NCBI RefSeq assembly: GCF_018070325.1
Contig: NZ_JAGPXY010000019.1
Coordinates: forward strand, 1-64,000
Direction: 5' to 3'
Length of the DNA: 64,000 nucleotides
From: Micromonospora sp. H61
GTDB lineage: Bacteria; Actinomycetota; Actinomycetes; Mycobacteriales; Micromonosporaceae
Position numbers and translations under genes: made by a program. Below are positions 23,938 to 33,287 of this stretch, in pieces. The notes under the pieces are model-generated. The model made no database searches and was not told the origin of the DNA. It saw only the letters and a program-made list of their open reading frames with translations. Numbering within the stretch: position 1 is the first letter of the stretch; each line of letters starts with the position of its first letter.

Positions 23938-24860
23938 GAACGACCTCCGATACGGGCGATCAGGTCCCGTGCGGCCGGCAGGTCGTCCGGGGTGTTGAGG
24001 GTGACGATCTCCGGGGCGCCGTCGCCCTTGAGTTCCCGCTTGACCAGGCCGGCGAGGGTGCCGGCCGGGGGCAGTTCGATCACGCCGGTGACCCCGAGGT
24101 CGGCCAGCGTACGCATGCACAGGTCCCACCGCACCGGTGCGGTGACCTGACGAACGAGGCGCTGCACCATGGCCGCGCCGTTGTCGACCGCGGTGCCGTC
24201 GAGGTTCGACAGCAGGGTCCGGGCCGGGTCGGCGGGGGTGATCCCGGCGGCCTCCGCGGCGAGCGCGGTCTCGGCCGGAGCCATGTACGGGGTGTGGAAC
24301 GCGCCGGCCACCTGGAGTCGGATGATCCGGGTCCGTGCCGGCGGCGCGGCGGCGAGCTTGTCGAGCCCGTCCAGGGCGCCTGCGGCGACGATCTGCCCAG
24401 CGCCGTTGCGGTTGGCCGGGTAGAGCCCGTTCGCCTCGATCGCGGCGATCACCTCGTCGGGATCACCACCGAGCACCGCGGCCATTCCGGTCGGCTCCAA
24501 CGCGCACGCGGCGGCCATCTCCCGGCCGCGAACCCCGGCCAGGGCGATCGCGGCGTCGGCCGACAGCACACCGGCCAGGGCGGCGGCACCCAACTCGCCG
24601 ACGCTGTGGCCGGCGGTGAGCGCGACGCCGTCCAGGGGCAGGTGCTCGGCCGCGAGCAACGCCGCGGCGACCAGCAACGGCTGGGTGCGGGCGGTGTCCT
24701 TGATCTCGTCGGCGTCGGCGTTGGTGCCCAGGTGCAGCAGATCGACCCCGGCCAACGCCGACCAGTCGCGCAGTCGCGCCTCGGTGCCGGTCAGGTCGAG
24801 CCAGGGGGTCAGGAAGCCGGGTTTCTGAGAACCCTGGCCGGGACTAAGTACGGCGAGCAC
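23934..24860 (-). CDS. fabD: Malonyl-CoA:ACP transacylase
   Basis: A 308-residue transacylase that loads malonyl groups on ACP. LSPGQGSQ is the N-terminal signature, the nucleophile is Ser in AGHSVGELGA, and the catalytic His is in AGAFHTPYM. The start is GTG at 24860, with GGGAGAG upstream, which puts LSPGQGSQ at the usual distance from the N-terminus. It is the first gene of the FASII operon, directly behind a well-formed promoter and palindrome. Confidence 0.94.
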   Translation of the reverse strand: MLAVLSPGQGSQKPGFLTPWLDLTGTEARLRDWSALAGVDLLHLGTNADADEIKDTARTQPLLVAAALLAAEHLPLDGVALTAGHSVGELGAAALAGVLSADAAIALAGVRGREMAAACALEPTGMAAVLGGDPDEVIAAIEANGLYPANRNGAGQIVAAGALDGLDKLAAAPPARTRIIRLQVAGAFHTPYMAPAETALAAEAAGITPADPARTLLSNLDGTAVDNGAAMVQRLVRQVTAPVRWDLCMRTLADLGVTGVIELPPAGTLAGLVKRELKGDGAPEIVTLNTPDDLPAARDLIARIGGRS

Positions 24861-24915
24861 GTCTATGACTCTCCCGGATAAAGGCGGGTAACGCGGTGCC
24901 GCCTTCGACCAAACC

Positions 24916-24946
24916 ACACTAGGCCCTTTAGAGGTTTCCTACAAAG
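24916..24946 (-). promoter_or_regulatory. fabD promoter with candidate FasR operator
   Basis: On the minus strand TTGTAG (24939-24944) and TAGTGT (24916-24921) are separated by 17 bases and form a good housekeeping promoter for fabD. Over the -35 and spacer lies the near-palindrome CTTTAGAGG-TTT-CCTACAAAG (plus strand, 24926-24946; 7 of 9 arm positions match). Its position, at the end of fasR and about 65 bases before fabD, fits the FasR target. Confidence 0.6.
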
Positions 24947-26204
24947 ATCGGCGGGGATCATCCTCGGTTTGGGCGGATTTCCGGGTAGCCGGGGTCATTG
25001 TCTGAGTCGGGACCGGCGAGGCCAGCGGGGCGACCGGATCCAACCGACCCACGGTCAGCGCGACCTGAAGGGCGAACGCGTCGCGCGGCGACAGCGGCGA
25101 GAACCCGGTCACCTCGGCGATCCGGCGCAACCGGTAGCGCACCGTGTTCGGGTGCACGAACAGTGCCCGGGCCGCGCTCTCCAGCGTCCCACCTGCGGCC
25201 AGGAAGGCGTCCAGCGTCGCCAGCAGTTCCCCACCGGCGCGCACCAGCGTCGCGTACACATCGTGACGCAGCCGCCGACGGGCCTCGGCGTCGCCGGCGA
25301 GGGCCCGCTCCGGCAGCAGGTCCGCGGCCGGCACCGGCCGGGGCGCGCTCGGCCAGGCTGGTGCGGCCCGAAAGCCGGACAGCGCGGCCCGTGCCGACTC
25401 GGTCGCCTCGTCGAGACTCGGTACGGCGGGACCGACCACCACCGGGCCGTCCCCGAACGCGCTCAGCAGCTTCGCGGTGGCGGTCAGCGGGTCAGGTGCG
25501 CCGCCCAGCACGATCACCAACCGGTCGCCGTGGACGCCGCCGATCACCTCCACGCCGATCCGGCGGGCCTGCCGGTAGACCACGTGCAGCACCGCGGAGA
25601 CCTCGCCGCCGGGCGACCGACCGACAGCCACCGCCACCGGCGGCGCGTCCGCCCAGCCGAGCGCGGCGGCCCGACTGGCCAGGACGTCCGGCGAGTCACC
25701 GCGCAGCAGCGCGTCGACAAGCAGCGCCTGCAACCGGGCGTCCCAGGCGCCGCGCGACTCGGCGGCCCGCGCGTACACCCGGGCGGCGGAGAACGCGATC
25801 TCCCGGGAGAAGCGCAGCACCGCCTCGCGTAGCTGCTGCTCCTCACCCTCGGCGGCCAGGTGCGACACCTGCTCCTCGACCACGTCGATCGTCACCTTGA
25901 TCAATGCCACGGTCTGCTGCAGGGTGATCGACCGGGCCAGCGCCTGCGGGGCCGCGGCGAAGACCTCGTCCGACACCTCCTGGGTGCTGTCCGCAGTGCC
26001 ACCGCCGTCGCGCAGCCACTGCACCAGCGACCTCGCGCCCGCCTGGGCCACCAGCATCACCCAGGAACGCTGGTCGGCCGGCAGCGCCCGGAACCAGGGC
26101 AGCGTCTCGTCCATCCGGGCCACGCTGGAGGTGGCCAACGCCCCCGCCGATCGTTCGATCCGGCGCAGCGTGGCCGACAGCTCCCCACCGCCCGGCGTGC
26201 TCAC
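24939..26204 (-). CDS. fasR: PucR-family regulator of fatty acid synthesis
   Basis: A 421-residue regulator with a helical N-terminal part, a central GGDEF-like CdaR domain (about 165-290) and a C-terminal PucR helix-turn-helix (AARALFVHPNTVRYRLRRI). Directly upstream of fabD on the same strand, it matches FasR (SCO2386) of Streptomyces coelicolor, which activates fabD-fabH-acpP-fabF. The start was placed at GTG 26204 (STPGGGELSA) because the upstream extension looks non-coding; the ribosome binding site is weak. The last 40 residues are Pro/Thr-rich and may be disordered. Confidence 0.88.
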   Translation of the reverse strand: MSTPGGGELSATLRRIERSAGALATSSVARMDETLPWFRALPADQRSWVMLVAQAGARSLVQWLRDGGGTADSTQEVSDEVFAAAPQALARSITLQQTVALIKVTIDVVEEQVSHLAAEGEEQQLREAVLRFSREIAFSAARVYARAAESRGAWDARLQALLVDALLRGDSPDVLASRAAALGWADAPPVAVAVGRSPGGEVSAVLHVVYRQARRIGVEVIGGVHGDRLVIVLGGAPDPLTATAKLLSAFGDGPVVVGPAVPSLDEATESARAALSGFRAAPAWPSAPRPVPAADLLPERALAGDAEARRRLRHDVYATLVRAGGELLATLDAFLAAGGTLESAARALFVHPNTVRYRLRRIAEVTGFSPLSPRDAFALQVALTVGRLDPVAPLASPVPTQTMTPATRKSAQTEDDPRRSL

Positions 26205-26277
26205 CGCCCTAGCCTGACACGTCGTGAGCAGGCCAACCACGCCGGCACCGGTCCGCCGACCACCGTCGGTGTCCGTC

Positions 26278-26979
26278 TCACGGCTGTGGGGGAGCGGGCA
26301 GGCCCACCTCCTGGGCAAGGATCGCTGCCTGCACCCGGCTGCGCAGGTCCAGCTTCGCCAGGATCCGGCTCACATGGGTCTTTGTGGTGCTCTCCGCCAG
26401 CACCAGTCGATCGGCGATCTGCTGGTTGGACAGGCCCAACCCGAGGCAGGCCAACACGTCACGCTCACGTGGGGTGAGGGTGCCCAGCGCCGCCCGCGCG
26501 TCCGCCGACGCGCCCGGCGCGGTGGCCGCGAAGGCGGTGATCAACCGGCGGGTCACAGTGGGCGCGATGAAGCCGTCGCCCCGCGCCACCGTCCGTACCG
26601 CGCTCACCAGGCCCTCGGCGTCGGTGTCCTTGAGCAGGAACCCGGCCGCGCCGGCCCGTAACGCCCCGAAGACGTACTCGTCCAGGTCGAAGGTGGTGAG
26701 CACCAACACGTCGGCGAGCCCGTCGCCGACGATCGCCCGGGTCGCGGAAATCCCGTCCCGACGCGGCATCCGCACATCCAGCACCGCCACGTCGGGGCGC
26801 AACTCCCGGCACAGGCGCACCGCGGCGTCGCCGTCGGCCGCCTCGCCGACCACCTCGACGCCCGGTGAGCTGTTCAGGATCAGGACCAGTCCGGCCCGTA
26901 CCGCCGGCTGGTCGTCGGCGAGCACCACCCGTACCGTCGCCGGGCCCGCGTCGTCCGGTGGCCTTGCCGGCCCGGTCAC
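26278..26979 (-). CDS. NarL/LuxR-type response regulator
   Basis: A 233-residue response regulator: receiver domain with the acidic pair VVLADDQ and phosphoacceptor Asp in VAVLDVRMP, switch Thr in VLTTFD and Lys in FLLKDTD, followed by a LuxR-type HTH (TPRERDVLACLG, QQIADRLVLAE). The GTG start overlaps the stop of the sensor kinase by four bases (GTGA). It is the output half of an orphan-type two-component pair; no adjacent target is obvious. Confidence 0.92.
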   Translation of the reverse strand: MTGPARPPDDAGPATVRVVLADDQPAVRAGLVLILNSSPGVEVVGEAADGDAAVRLCRELRPDVAVLDVRMPRRDGISATRAIVGDGLADVLVLTTFDLDEYVFGALRAGAAGFLLKDTDAEGLVSAVRTVARGDGFIAPTVTRRLITAFAATAPGASADARAALGTLTPRERDVLACLGLGLSNQQIADRLVLAESTTKTHVSRILAKLDLRSRVQAAILAQEVGLPAPPQP

Positions 26980-28160
26980 CCGCCCTCCCCGGTGGGCAGG
27001 GCCGCCCGCACCTGCCAACGGCCGTCGTGCGGCCCGGCGGTGAACCGGCCGGCCAGCAGCGTGGCCCGCTCCCGCATGCCGATCAGCCCGGCCCCGGCGC
27101 CCGGCAGCCCGGCCCCGCCCCGGCGCACCGGGTTCTCCACAGTCAGCACCACCTCGGCCGGCCGGTACGCGATCGTCAGCTCCGCCTCACCCGTGCCGTG
27201 CTTGAGCGCGTTCGTCAGCGACTCCTGCACGATGCGGTACGCGGCGAGGTCCACCCCCACCGGCAACGCGCCCGGCGTGCCATCGGTCCGGACCCGCACC
27301 GCGAGGCCGGCCGCCCGGACCCGGTCGACCAGTCCGTCCGCCTCGGCCAGCCGCGCGGTGACCACCTCCGGCGTGGCCGGGTCTGCGCTGGTCCCGGGCT
27401 CGCGCAGCACCTCGATCATCTGGCGCATCTCGGCGAGGCCCTGCACACTGCTCTCCCGGATCACCCGCAGCGCCGACTCCACCTGACCGCGATCCAACCC
27501 GGGCACGGAGAGCACGGCGGTGGCGTGGATGGCCACCGCGCTGAGGTGGTTCGCGACCACGTCGTGCAACTCCCGGGCCATCCTGGCCCGTTCGGCGCTG
27601 ACCGCCTGCCGACGGTCCAACTCGACCAGCCGGGCGGTCTGCTCGGCCCGCGCCCGCTCGGCGGCGGCCTGGTCGCGGTACTGCCGCACACTGATGCCGG
27701 TCAGGACCGGCAGCACCCCGGCGAGCACCACCAGGACCCCGAGCGCCGCCCCGCGCCACTGGCCGTACCCGAGCACGCCGACGACCACCCCGACCAGGCT
27801 CAGCGCCACGGTGATCCGCAGCAACCACCGCCACAGCCGGGGCGGGCCGTACACGCAGGCGTCGTAGAGCACCTGCGTGTAGACCAGGACCGTGCCCAGC
27901 GAACTGCCCAGCGCCGTGTCGACCACCAGCGCGCCCGTCCCCACGGCCAGGCTGGCGCGTGGTGCGACCCGCCGTAGGCCCACGGCGACGCAGACCGCCA
28001 CCAGCGGCGGCAGGAACAGCGCCGACGGCACGTTCCCGTCCGGACGGACCTGCGGTTGCCAACCCAGGCCGTGCAGCATCAGGCCACCGGCCAGTGACGC
28101 GCCGGCCAGCACGAGGTCGCGGCCGAGGGTGCCGGAGTCGAGCCACGGTGGCGCACGCAT
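26976..28160 (-). CDS. Sensor histidine kinase (HisKA_3 type)
   Basis: A 394-residue membrane kinase with about five hydrophobic segments in the first 160 residues, then a coiled coil and a HisKA_3 domain with phosphoacceptor His in ARELHDVVANHLSAV. The HATPase has the N-box ESLTNALKHG and G-box GAGLIGMRER. There is almost no extracytoplasmic domain, so it probably senses membrane or envelope state. The ATG at 28160 follows GGTGGGA; the upstream extension of the frame is not coding-like. It is coupled to the response regulator downstream. Confidence 0.9.
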   Translation of the reverse strand: MRAPPWLDSGTLGRDLVLAGASLAGGLMLHGLGWQPQVRPDGNVPSALFLPPLVAVCVAVGLRRVAPRASLAVGTGALVVDTALGSSLGTVLVYTQVLYDACVYGPPRLWRWLLRITVALSLVGVVVGVLGYGQWRGAALGVLVVLAGVLPVLTGISVRQYRDQAAAERARAEQTARLVELDRRQAVSAERARMARELHDVVANHLSAVAIHATAVLSVPGLDRGQVESALRVIRESSVQGLAEMRQMIEVLREPGTSADPATPEVVTARLAEADGLVDRVRAAGLAVRVRTDGTPGALPVGVDLAAYRIVQESLTNALKHGTGEAELTIAYRPAEVVLTVENPVRRGGAGLPGAGAGLIGMRERATLLAGRFTAGPHDGRWQVRAALPTGEGG

Positions 28161-28428
28161 GCCCCGATCCCACCACAGCCGTCGCCCGCCGAACTCCCAC
28201 CGGGGGAGGACCTCGACCGCGCCGCCATGCGCCGAAAGGGGTACGCGGACCCTTACCGACCGCCGGTGTGTGCCCTCGGCCGGGACGCCCCGGGTGAACG
28301 GCACCAGAAGAAGCTGTGAACTGCGTAACCGGCCCCCGCGCTCAGCGGCGTCTTCGAGGACCGGCCGGTCCGGACCCCGGGTACGCTGCGCGCGGCCCGT
28401 CAGTCCCGGCCAGTACGGTGACAGGGCA

Positions 28429-28449
28429 CCTCGGGGAGAGCACCCGAGG
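28429..28449 (+). promoter_or_regulatory. Leader hairpin ahead of the small ORF at 28476
   Basis: CCTCGGG (28429-28435) pairs with CCCGAGG (28443-28449). It lies in the 315-base gap (28161-28475) between the divergent kinase and the small ORF, close to its ribosome binding site. The rest of that gap shows no gene; a TACGGT -10-like box lies just upstream of the hairpin. Confidence 0.35.
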
Positions 28450-28475
28450 GTGAGGCGAGCGTGAGGAGACCGGGG

Positions 28476-28805
28476 ATGGCGCACGGGGAGGCCGAGCACG
28501 GCTGCGCCCAGGGCGAGCCCTGCCGGCCGGGGCACCACGACCCGCAGGCGGCTGGCAAGCACCGCCGGCCGGTCGGCGGCGCACCATCGCACCCGGTGGA
28601 GCCGCTGCACGGGCGCGTCGACGACGAGCCCCTGCTGCCGCGTCAGCGCTCCGCCGAGCCCGCCGGTCTCGCCGAGCCCGACTCGGACGTTCCCGCTGGT
28701 TGCCTCAGCGAACTTCCCGGCTGGGCCGGGGCACATCGGCACGGCGCGGTCCGACCGCGGCCGCGGGCCACCCGCCGGGAGCGCCCACCGCGCCGCTGGT
28801 GCTGA
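28476..28805 (+). CDS. Unrecognised small His/Pro/Glu-rich protein, 109 residues
   Basis: An ORF beginning MAHGEAEHGCAQGEPCRPGH with GAGGAG upstream. It has strong third-position G/C for its first 70 codons and ends 10 bases before a 14-bp hairpin. The first half holds His and Cys residues that could bind metal; the C-terminal 30 residues are Arg/Pro-rich. No family is recognised. The antisense frame is also open, but it would only be an upstream extension of the kinase and lacks a start signal. I consider this plausible, not proven. Confidence 0.45.
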   Translation: MAHGEAEHGCAQGEPCRPGHHDPQAAGKHRRPVGGAPSHPVEPLHGRVDDEPLLPRQRSAEPAGLAEPDSDVPAGCLSELPGWAGAHRHGAVRPRPRATRRERPPRRWC

Positions 28806-28815
28806 ACACCGGCGA

Positions 28816-28856
28816 CGCACCCGCTGACCAGCGAGTGCCTCGGGTCAGCGGGTGCG
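28816..28856. terminator. Terminator between convergent genes
   Basis: CGCACCCGCTGACC (28816-28829) and GGTCAGCGGGTGCG (28843-28856) form a perfect 14-bp stem with a 13-base loop. It sits after the small ORF and just past the stop of the gene ending at 28862. Confidence 0.8.
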
Positions 28857-28861
28857 CCAGC

Positions 28862-29512
28862 TCAGCGTGTGCGGCGGCGGATCAGTAGGGCGATCCCGGC
28901 GAGGCCGACCGTGATGGTCAGCATCACGCCGACGTTGAGCAGCAGCAGGCGTTGCAGGTCGCCGAGCGCCTCGTCGAGGTCCTTCGCCGGGTCGAGCGTG
29001 TCCTCCGGGAGGACACGCTCGCCGCCGCCCGCGCCGCCACTGACCGTGTCGAACTGCCGCTCCAGCGGCACACCGGCGGTGCGCAGGGTCTCGGACATGC
29101 TGAGCCGACCCAGGAACCAGCCGGCGCTGGTCTTGCGGCCGTCCGGCTGCTTCGCCGGCCGGAAGACGCGGGGGCCGCCGATCGCCTTGGGATAGAGGTC
29201 GTAGGTCTGCTTCGGCGTCTCGCCGGCGAGCACCACGACAGTGTATTTCGGACCGAGGTTGGCTGCCTTCGGACCGGTCGGCATGCCAGTGCGAGCGAGG
29301 AAGTTGACCTGGTCGATGACCGCGCCCACGAGGGCGGGCTCCTTGTCCGCGTGCAGCCGCAGCGGCGCGGACAGCCCTGTGCCGGTGATGTCCACTCCGG
29401 CGGGTGCCGGCTTCGGCGCCGCCGAGGCCGAGCCGGCGGTGCCGAGCGACAGCAGTGCCACCGTCAGCGTGCCCGCCAACACGGCGGCGAACCGCCTCAT
29501 GTGTCGGACCAT
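28862..29512 (-). CDS. Secreted, C-terminally anchored protein of unknown function
   Basis: A 216-residue protein with a signal peptide (about 1-32, ending SASAAP), an extracellular domain of about 140 residues and a C-terminal membrane helix (LLLLNVGVMLTITVGLAGIA) followed by RRRTR. The topology is that of a type I membrane protein without an LPXTG motif. The external domain contains VVVLAGETPKQTYDLYPKA and no cysteines. ATG at 29512 follows GAGGAGG. It is divergent from the CopC-domain gene. I do not recognise the family. Confidence 0.75.
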   Translation of the reverse strand: MVRHMRRFAAVLAGTLTVALLSLGTAGSASAAPKPAPAGVDITGTGLSAPLRLHADKEPALVGAVIDQVNFLARTGMPTGPKAANLGPKYTVVVLAGETPKQTYDLYPKAIGGPRVFRPAKQPDGRKTSAGWFLGRLSMSETLRTAGVPLERQFDTVSGGAGGGERVLPEDTLDPAKDLDEALGDLQRLLLLNVGVMLTITVGLAGIALLIRRRTR

Positions 29513-29731
29513 CCCGCCTCCTCGCCCCGTTCGATGGATGGCTTCGTCGTGACGTCTGGACCGATCTGCCGGTGCGGCATCGACCGGATGGTCGCGTCCA
29601 CTCCTACAGACTCCGCAGAACGTCGATGAGTTGCAGCTTTCGGAACAGTATTTGGAACTATCTGCGATCTCTGCTCGACTAATGAGGAGCCGTTTGATCA
29701 GCGGGCGGATCGTACCCTTACGGAGGGGTTC

Positions 29732-30379
29732 ATGGGGGGCAGGGTTACACGTACGGTGCGGGTCATGCCAGTGGTGCTCGGCGTGGCGTTCGGTGTGTCG
29801 TTTCTGGTGCCGGCGACCCCGGCCGCCGCCCACAACCAGCTGACCGGCAGTAACCCGCGTGACGGCGCCCGCGTGGCGTCGGCACCCGCCCGGGTCGAGC
29901 TGCGGTTCCTCGCCAAGCCGTCGCCGACCACGACGAAGATCACAATAACCGGACCGGACAATGTGGTCGCTGGCGGGACTCCCGCCTTCGACGGCAGTCG
30001 GGTGCGGGTGCCGTTCAAGCCGGCCGCCGCGGGGCTCTACATCGTCGGCTACCAGCTCGCGTCGTCCGATGGGCACCCGGTGAAGGGCGAGGTGCGGTTC
30101 ACCCTCACCACCGGCACCGCGGCCGACCCGTCCGCCTCGCCGTCGGCCGCCGGCACCAGCCCGGCCGGCTCGCCTTCGGCTGCCACGTCGGCCGAGGGCG
30201 CACCCTCTGCCGGGCCCGCGTCGGTGACCCCCGGCAGCTCGACGGCCTCCACGGTGCCGGCGGCGTCGGAGCGGTCCGACTCCGGCGGTCGCTGGTGGAT
30301 CTGGGCGCTCGGCGGCCTGTTGCTGCTCGCCGCACTCGGGGCCGGCCTCGTGTTCCGCCGACAGCGACGAGCTCGGTAA
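29732..30379 (+). CDS. CopC-domain copper-binding membrane protein
   Basis: A 215-residue protein with a signal peptide ending ATPAAA-HNQL, so the mature chain starts with the copper-binding His typical of CopC. A second conserved copper site is SSDGHPVKGEVRF. A Ser/Pro/Ala-rich linker (about 127-180) leads to a C-terminal membrane helix (WWIWALGGLLLLAALGAG) and a basic tail. It binds copper outside the membrane; the usual CopD partner is not next to it. ATG at 29732 follows GGAGGGG. Confidence 0.9.
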   Translation: MGGRVTRTVRVMPVVLGVAFGVSFLVPATPAAAHNQLTGSNPRDGARVASAPARVELRFLAKPSPTTTKITITGPDNVVAGGTPAFDGSRVRVPFKPAAAGLYIVGYQLASSDGHPVKGEVRFTLTTGTAADPSASPSAAGTSPAGSPSAATSAEGAPSAGPASVTPGSSTASTVPAASERSDSGGRWWIWALGGLLLLAALGAGLVFRRQRRAR

Positions 30380-30424
30380 CCCTCTGATCCTCGCCGCCCC
30401 CCGGTGGGTCAGGTGCGCGGGTCA

Positions 30425-30497
30425 TCCTTTGCTCTGCACCCGCGGATGCGACGGCTACGGTCTGCGACCGGCGCCTATTGGGGTGCAGAGCAAAGGA
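30425..30497. repeat. 73-bp palindromic element, class C
   Basis: TCCTTTGCTCTGCACCC (30425-30441) and GGGTGCAGAGCAAAGGA (30481-30497) are exact reverse complements over 17 bp with a 39-base centre. The total length matches the class A elements, but the arm sequence differs. It lies between the convergent CopC and gltX genes. Confidence 0.75.
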
Positions 30498-30553
30498 CAG
30501 GGCGATGCGGAGTTGCACCGGCGACGCGCTCGTGACGCGTCGACGAGCGACAG

Positions 30554-31963
30554 TCAGACCAGGCGCAGGCGGGCGGCGCGCATCCGGGTCAGGGTGCGCT
30601 CGCGACCGAGCACCTCCAGCGACTCGAACAGCGGCAGACCCACGGTGCGGCCGGTGACCGCGACCCGCACCGGCGCCTGCGTCTTGCCGAGCTTGAGGCC
30701 CCGCTCGGCGCCGACCGCCTCCAGGGTCGACTTCAACGACTCGGCGTCCCAGGACTCCAGCGCCTCGAACGCCGCGACGGCGTCGTCCAGCAGCTCGGCG
30801 GAACCGTCCTTCATCGTCTTGGTCCAGGCGGCCTCGTCGATCAGCGGTGAGGCCAGGAAGAGGAAGTCGACGTTCGGCACGATCTCGCTGAGCACCGCGA
30901 TCCGCGTCTGGGCCAGTGCCGCCACGGCGGCGAACGCGTCGGCGTCGAACTCCTCCGGCTGCCACGGCGGCGGCGCGATGGTCCCGGTGCCGGTCAGCCA
31001 CGGCTGGCAGGCGTCGATGAACTCGGCCACCGGCAACGCGCGAATGTACTCGCCGTTGAACGCGCGCAACTTCTTCTCGTCGAAGAACGCCGAGGAGAGG
31101 TTGACCTCGTCCAGCCGGAACTCGTCCTCGATGACCGACCAGGGAACGATCTCCCGGTCGCCGGAGGGGGCCCAGCCGAGCAGCATGAGGTAGTTGCGCA
31201 TCGCGCCGGCCAGGTAACCCTCGTCGCGGTACGCCTCCAGGGCGACCTTGTCCCGGCGCTTGGAGAGCTTCTGCCGCTTCTCGTTTACCACCACCGGCAC
31301 GTGCGCCCAGATCGGCGGCTTGACCCCGAGGGCTTCCCAGAGCAACTGCTGCTTGGGGGTGTTGGGCAGGTGCTCCTCGGCCCGGATCACGTGGGTGATG
31401 CCCATGGTCATGTCGTCGACGACGTTGGCCAGCAGGAAGACCGGCGAGCCGTCGCCCCGGGCGATGACGAAGTCCTCGATGAGCTTGTTCTCGAAGGTGG
31501 GCTCACCACGGATCAGGTCGACCACCACTGTCGCGCCCTCGTCAGGCGTACGGAAGCGCAGGGCGTGCCCGGGGCCGGGGCCGAGGCCACGGTCGCGGTG
31601 GTAGCCGTCGTAGCCCTGGTACTGCGAGCCGGTGCGGGCCTGCACGTCCTCGCGGGTGCAGTCGCAGTAGTAGGCGCGGCCCGACTCGTTCAGGCGCGCG
31701 GCGGCGGCCCGGTGCTCGCCTGCGTTCGCCGACTGGAAGTACGGGCCCTCGTAGCTGCCCCGGGAGATCCCGATCCAGTCCAGCGCGGAGAGGATGCCCT
31801 CGGTCCACTCGGGCTTGTTGCGCGCCGCGTCGGTGTCCTCGATGCGCAGCACGAACACGCCGCCCTGCTGCTTGGCGTAAATCCAGTTCTGCAGCGCCGA
31901 GCGGGCGCCGCCGACGTGGAACATACCGGTCGGGGAAGGGGCGAAGCGCACACGTACTGTCAC
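30554..31963 (-). CDS. gltX: Glutamyl-tRNA synthetase
   Basis: A 469-residue class I aminoacyl-tRNA synthetase that charges tRNA-Glu. [18 protein letters not shown] carries the HIGH-type motif as HVGG, and KLSKR is the KMSKS motif. The CxC of CDCTRED is retained, but the other two ligands of the zinc site seen in some GluRS are not obvious. Length is normal. The start GTG at 31963 has GGGGGA very close by; GTG at 31951 is an alternative. It is the only aminoacyl-tRNA synthetase in the window. Confidence 0.95.
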   Translation of the reverse strand: MTVRVRFAPSPTGMFHVGGARSALQNWIYAKQQGGVFVLRIEDTDAARNKPEWTEGILSALDWIGISRGSYEGPYFQSANAGEHRAAAARLNESGRAYYCDCTREDVQARTGSQYQGYDGYHRDRGLGPGPGHALRFRTPDEGATVVVDLIRGEPTFENKLIEDFVIARGDGSPVFLLANVVDDMTMGITHVIRAEEHLPNTPKQQLLWEALGVKPPIWAHVPVVVNEKRQKLSKRRDKVALEAYRDEGYLAGAMRNYLMLLGWAPSGDREIVPWSVIEDEFRLDEVNLSSAFFDEKKLRAFNGEYIRALPVAEFIDACQPWLTGTGTIAPPPWQPEEFDADAFAAVAALAQTRIAVLSEIVPNVDFLFLASPLIDEAAWTKTMKDGSAELLDDAVAAFEALESWDAESLKSTLEAVGAERGLKLGKTQAPVRVAVTGRTVGLPLFESLEVLGRERTLTRMRAARLRLV

Positions 31964-32009
31964 GTCCCCCAGCCTACGGCGGTACGCGACTGCTTTCCGC
32001 CACCGCCCC

Positions 32010-33287
32010 CTAGGGCACCGAGCGGATCTTGACGACCAGCGCGCTGCCGAGCAGGGTGACCACTGCGGTGACCGCGTAGAGCGTGGGATAACCGCCGAGG
32101 TACACCACGAGCGGGGCGGAGAGCGCCGGGCCGAGCACCTGCGGCGCCGAGTTGGCGATGTTGATGACGCCCAGGTCCTTGGCCCGGTCGGTGGCCCGGG
32201 GCAGCACCTGGGTGATCAACGCGGCGTCCACCGAGAGGTAGACGCCGTAGCCGGCGCCGAGCAGCAGCGCCGCGACGATCGCCATCGGCCAGACCGGCGC
32301 CACCGCGAGCAGCAGCGCCGCCACCGCCATGATCAGCCCGGAGACGATCACGTAGATCTTGCGGCGGCCGGAACGGTCGGACATCCGGCCGGCGACCACG
32401 GCGGTCAGCATCATCCCGAGCGTGTAGAGCAGGATCAGCACCAGCAGGCCGCCCTCGGGGTCGGGGTGGCGCACCCCGTCGCTGAGGAAGTACAGCAGGT
32501 AGAGGGTGCCCAGGGCGTTGCCCAACTGGACCAGGAACCGGGTGATCCAGGCCCAGGCGAAATCCGGGTGTCGGCGGGGGCTGATCCACATCGAGGCCAG
32601 CAGCGCCCGCGTCCGGATCGCCGGTCGATGGGTACGCGGCAGCGGTTCGTCGGGGGTGAGCAGCGCGAACGGCAGCGACAGCAGCAGGATGGCCACGGCG
32701 ATGGCCAGGTAGCCGGCGGCGTTGCCGGTGACCACGGCGGTGACCAGCACAGCGCCGAGTACCAACCCGAGCGCCTGCGGGATGCCCACCCACCCCGAGA
32801 CCCCGCCGCGCTGCCGCACCGGGACCCGATCCGGGATGGCGGCGGTGAGGCTGGCCAGCATCGCGTTGAAGCAGACCTGCGCGGCGACCCAGCCCAGGGC
32901 GACGCCGAGGATGGTCCGTTGTTGGGCCAGCAGCACCAGGGCCGCCGCCCCGAGCACTGCCCCGCCCGCCGTCCAGACGTGCCGACGACCGAACTCGCGG
33001 CCGGCGATCCGCAGGCAGGTCCGGTCGGAGAACGCGCCCGCCAGGGGGTTGGCCAGCACCGCGGCCAGCGCGCCGAGGCCGGTGACCACGGCCAGCATGT
33101 TCTCCTTGTCGCCGGGCGCGATCTGCTCGATCTGCTGCGGCAGCAGCACCTGGATGGGCGTGAAGAACGCCATCCACACGCCGAGGTTCGCCGCGAAGAT
33201 CAGGCCGATCCAGCCGCGCCGCACCGGCACCGTCGGTTCGGCGAGCGCCGCCGGCAGCGACGCCGGCGTCGGGTCGAGGGTGGTCAC
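32010..33287 (-). CDS. MFS transporter, probably for a glycoside substrate of the GH1 enzyme
   Basis: A 425-residue permease with about 12 membrane helices and MFS loop motifs ([10 protein letters not shown] between helices 2 and 3, [11 protein letters not shown] in the second half). The pattern with a long N-terminal loop [16 protein letters not shown] resembles glycoside/sugar MFS carriers (SLC45-like). Its GTG start overlaps the stop of the GH1 gene by four bases (GTGA). The coupling strongly suggests it imports the disaccharide or glycoside cleaved by that enzyme. Confidence 0.88.
   Translation of the reverse strand: MTTLDPTPASLPAALAEPTVPVRRGWIGLIFAANLGVWMAFFTPIQVLLPQQIEQIAPGDKENMLAVVTGLGALAAVLANPLAGAFSDRTCLRIAGREFGRRHVWTAGGAVLGAAALVLLAQQRTILGVALGWVAAQVCFNAMLASLTAAIPDRVPVRQRGGVSGWVGIPQALGLVLGAVLVTAVVTGNAAGYLAIAVAILLLSLPFALLTPDEPLPRTHRPAIRTRALLASMWISPRRHPDFAWAWITRFLVQLGNALGTLYLLYFLSDGVRHPDPEGGLLVLILLYTLGMMLTAVVAGRMSDRSGRRKIYVIVSGLIMAVAALLLAVAPVWPMAIVAALLLGAGYGVYLSVDAALITQVLPRATDRAKDLGVINIANSAPQVLGPALSAPLVVYLGGYPTLYAVTAVVTLLGSALVVKIRSVP

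Noticed and set aside
21442..24860. Possible minimal polyketide synthase (ketosynthase, ACP, KASIII, acyltransferase)
   Set aside because: Order fabD-fabH-acpP-fabF next to a fasR regulator is the standard actinomycete FASII operon; there is no chain-length factor, ketoreductase or cyclase cluster.
29690..29735. A CsoR-like operator before the CopC gene (TACCC/GGGGT blocks)
   Set aside because: The C and G tracts are not symmetric or correctly spaced for a CsoR site, and the GGAGGGG block is explained by the ribosome binding site.
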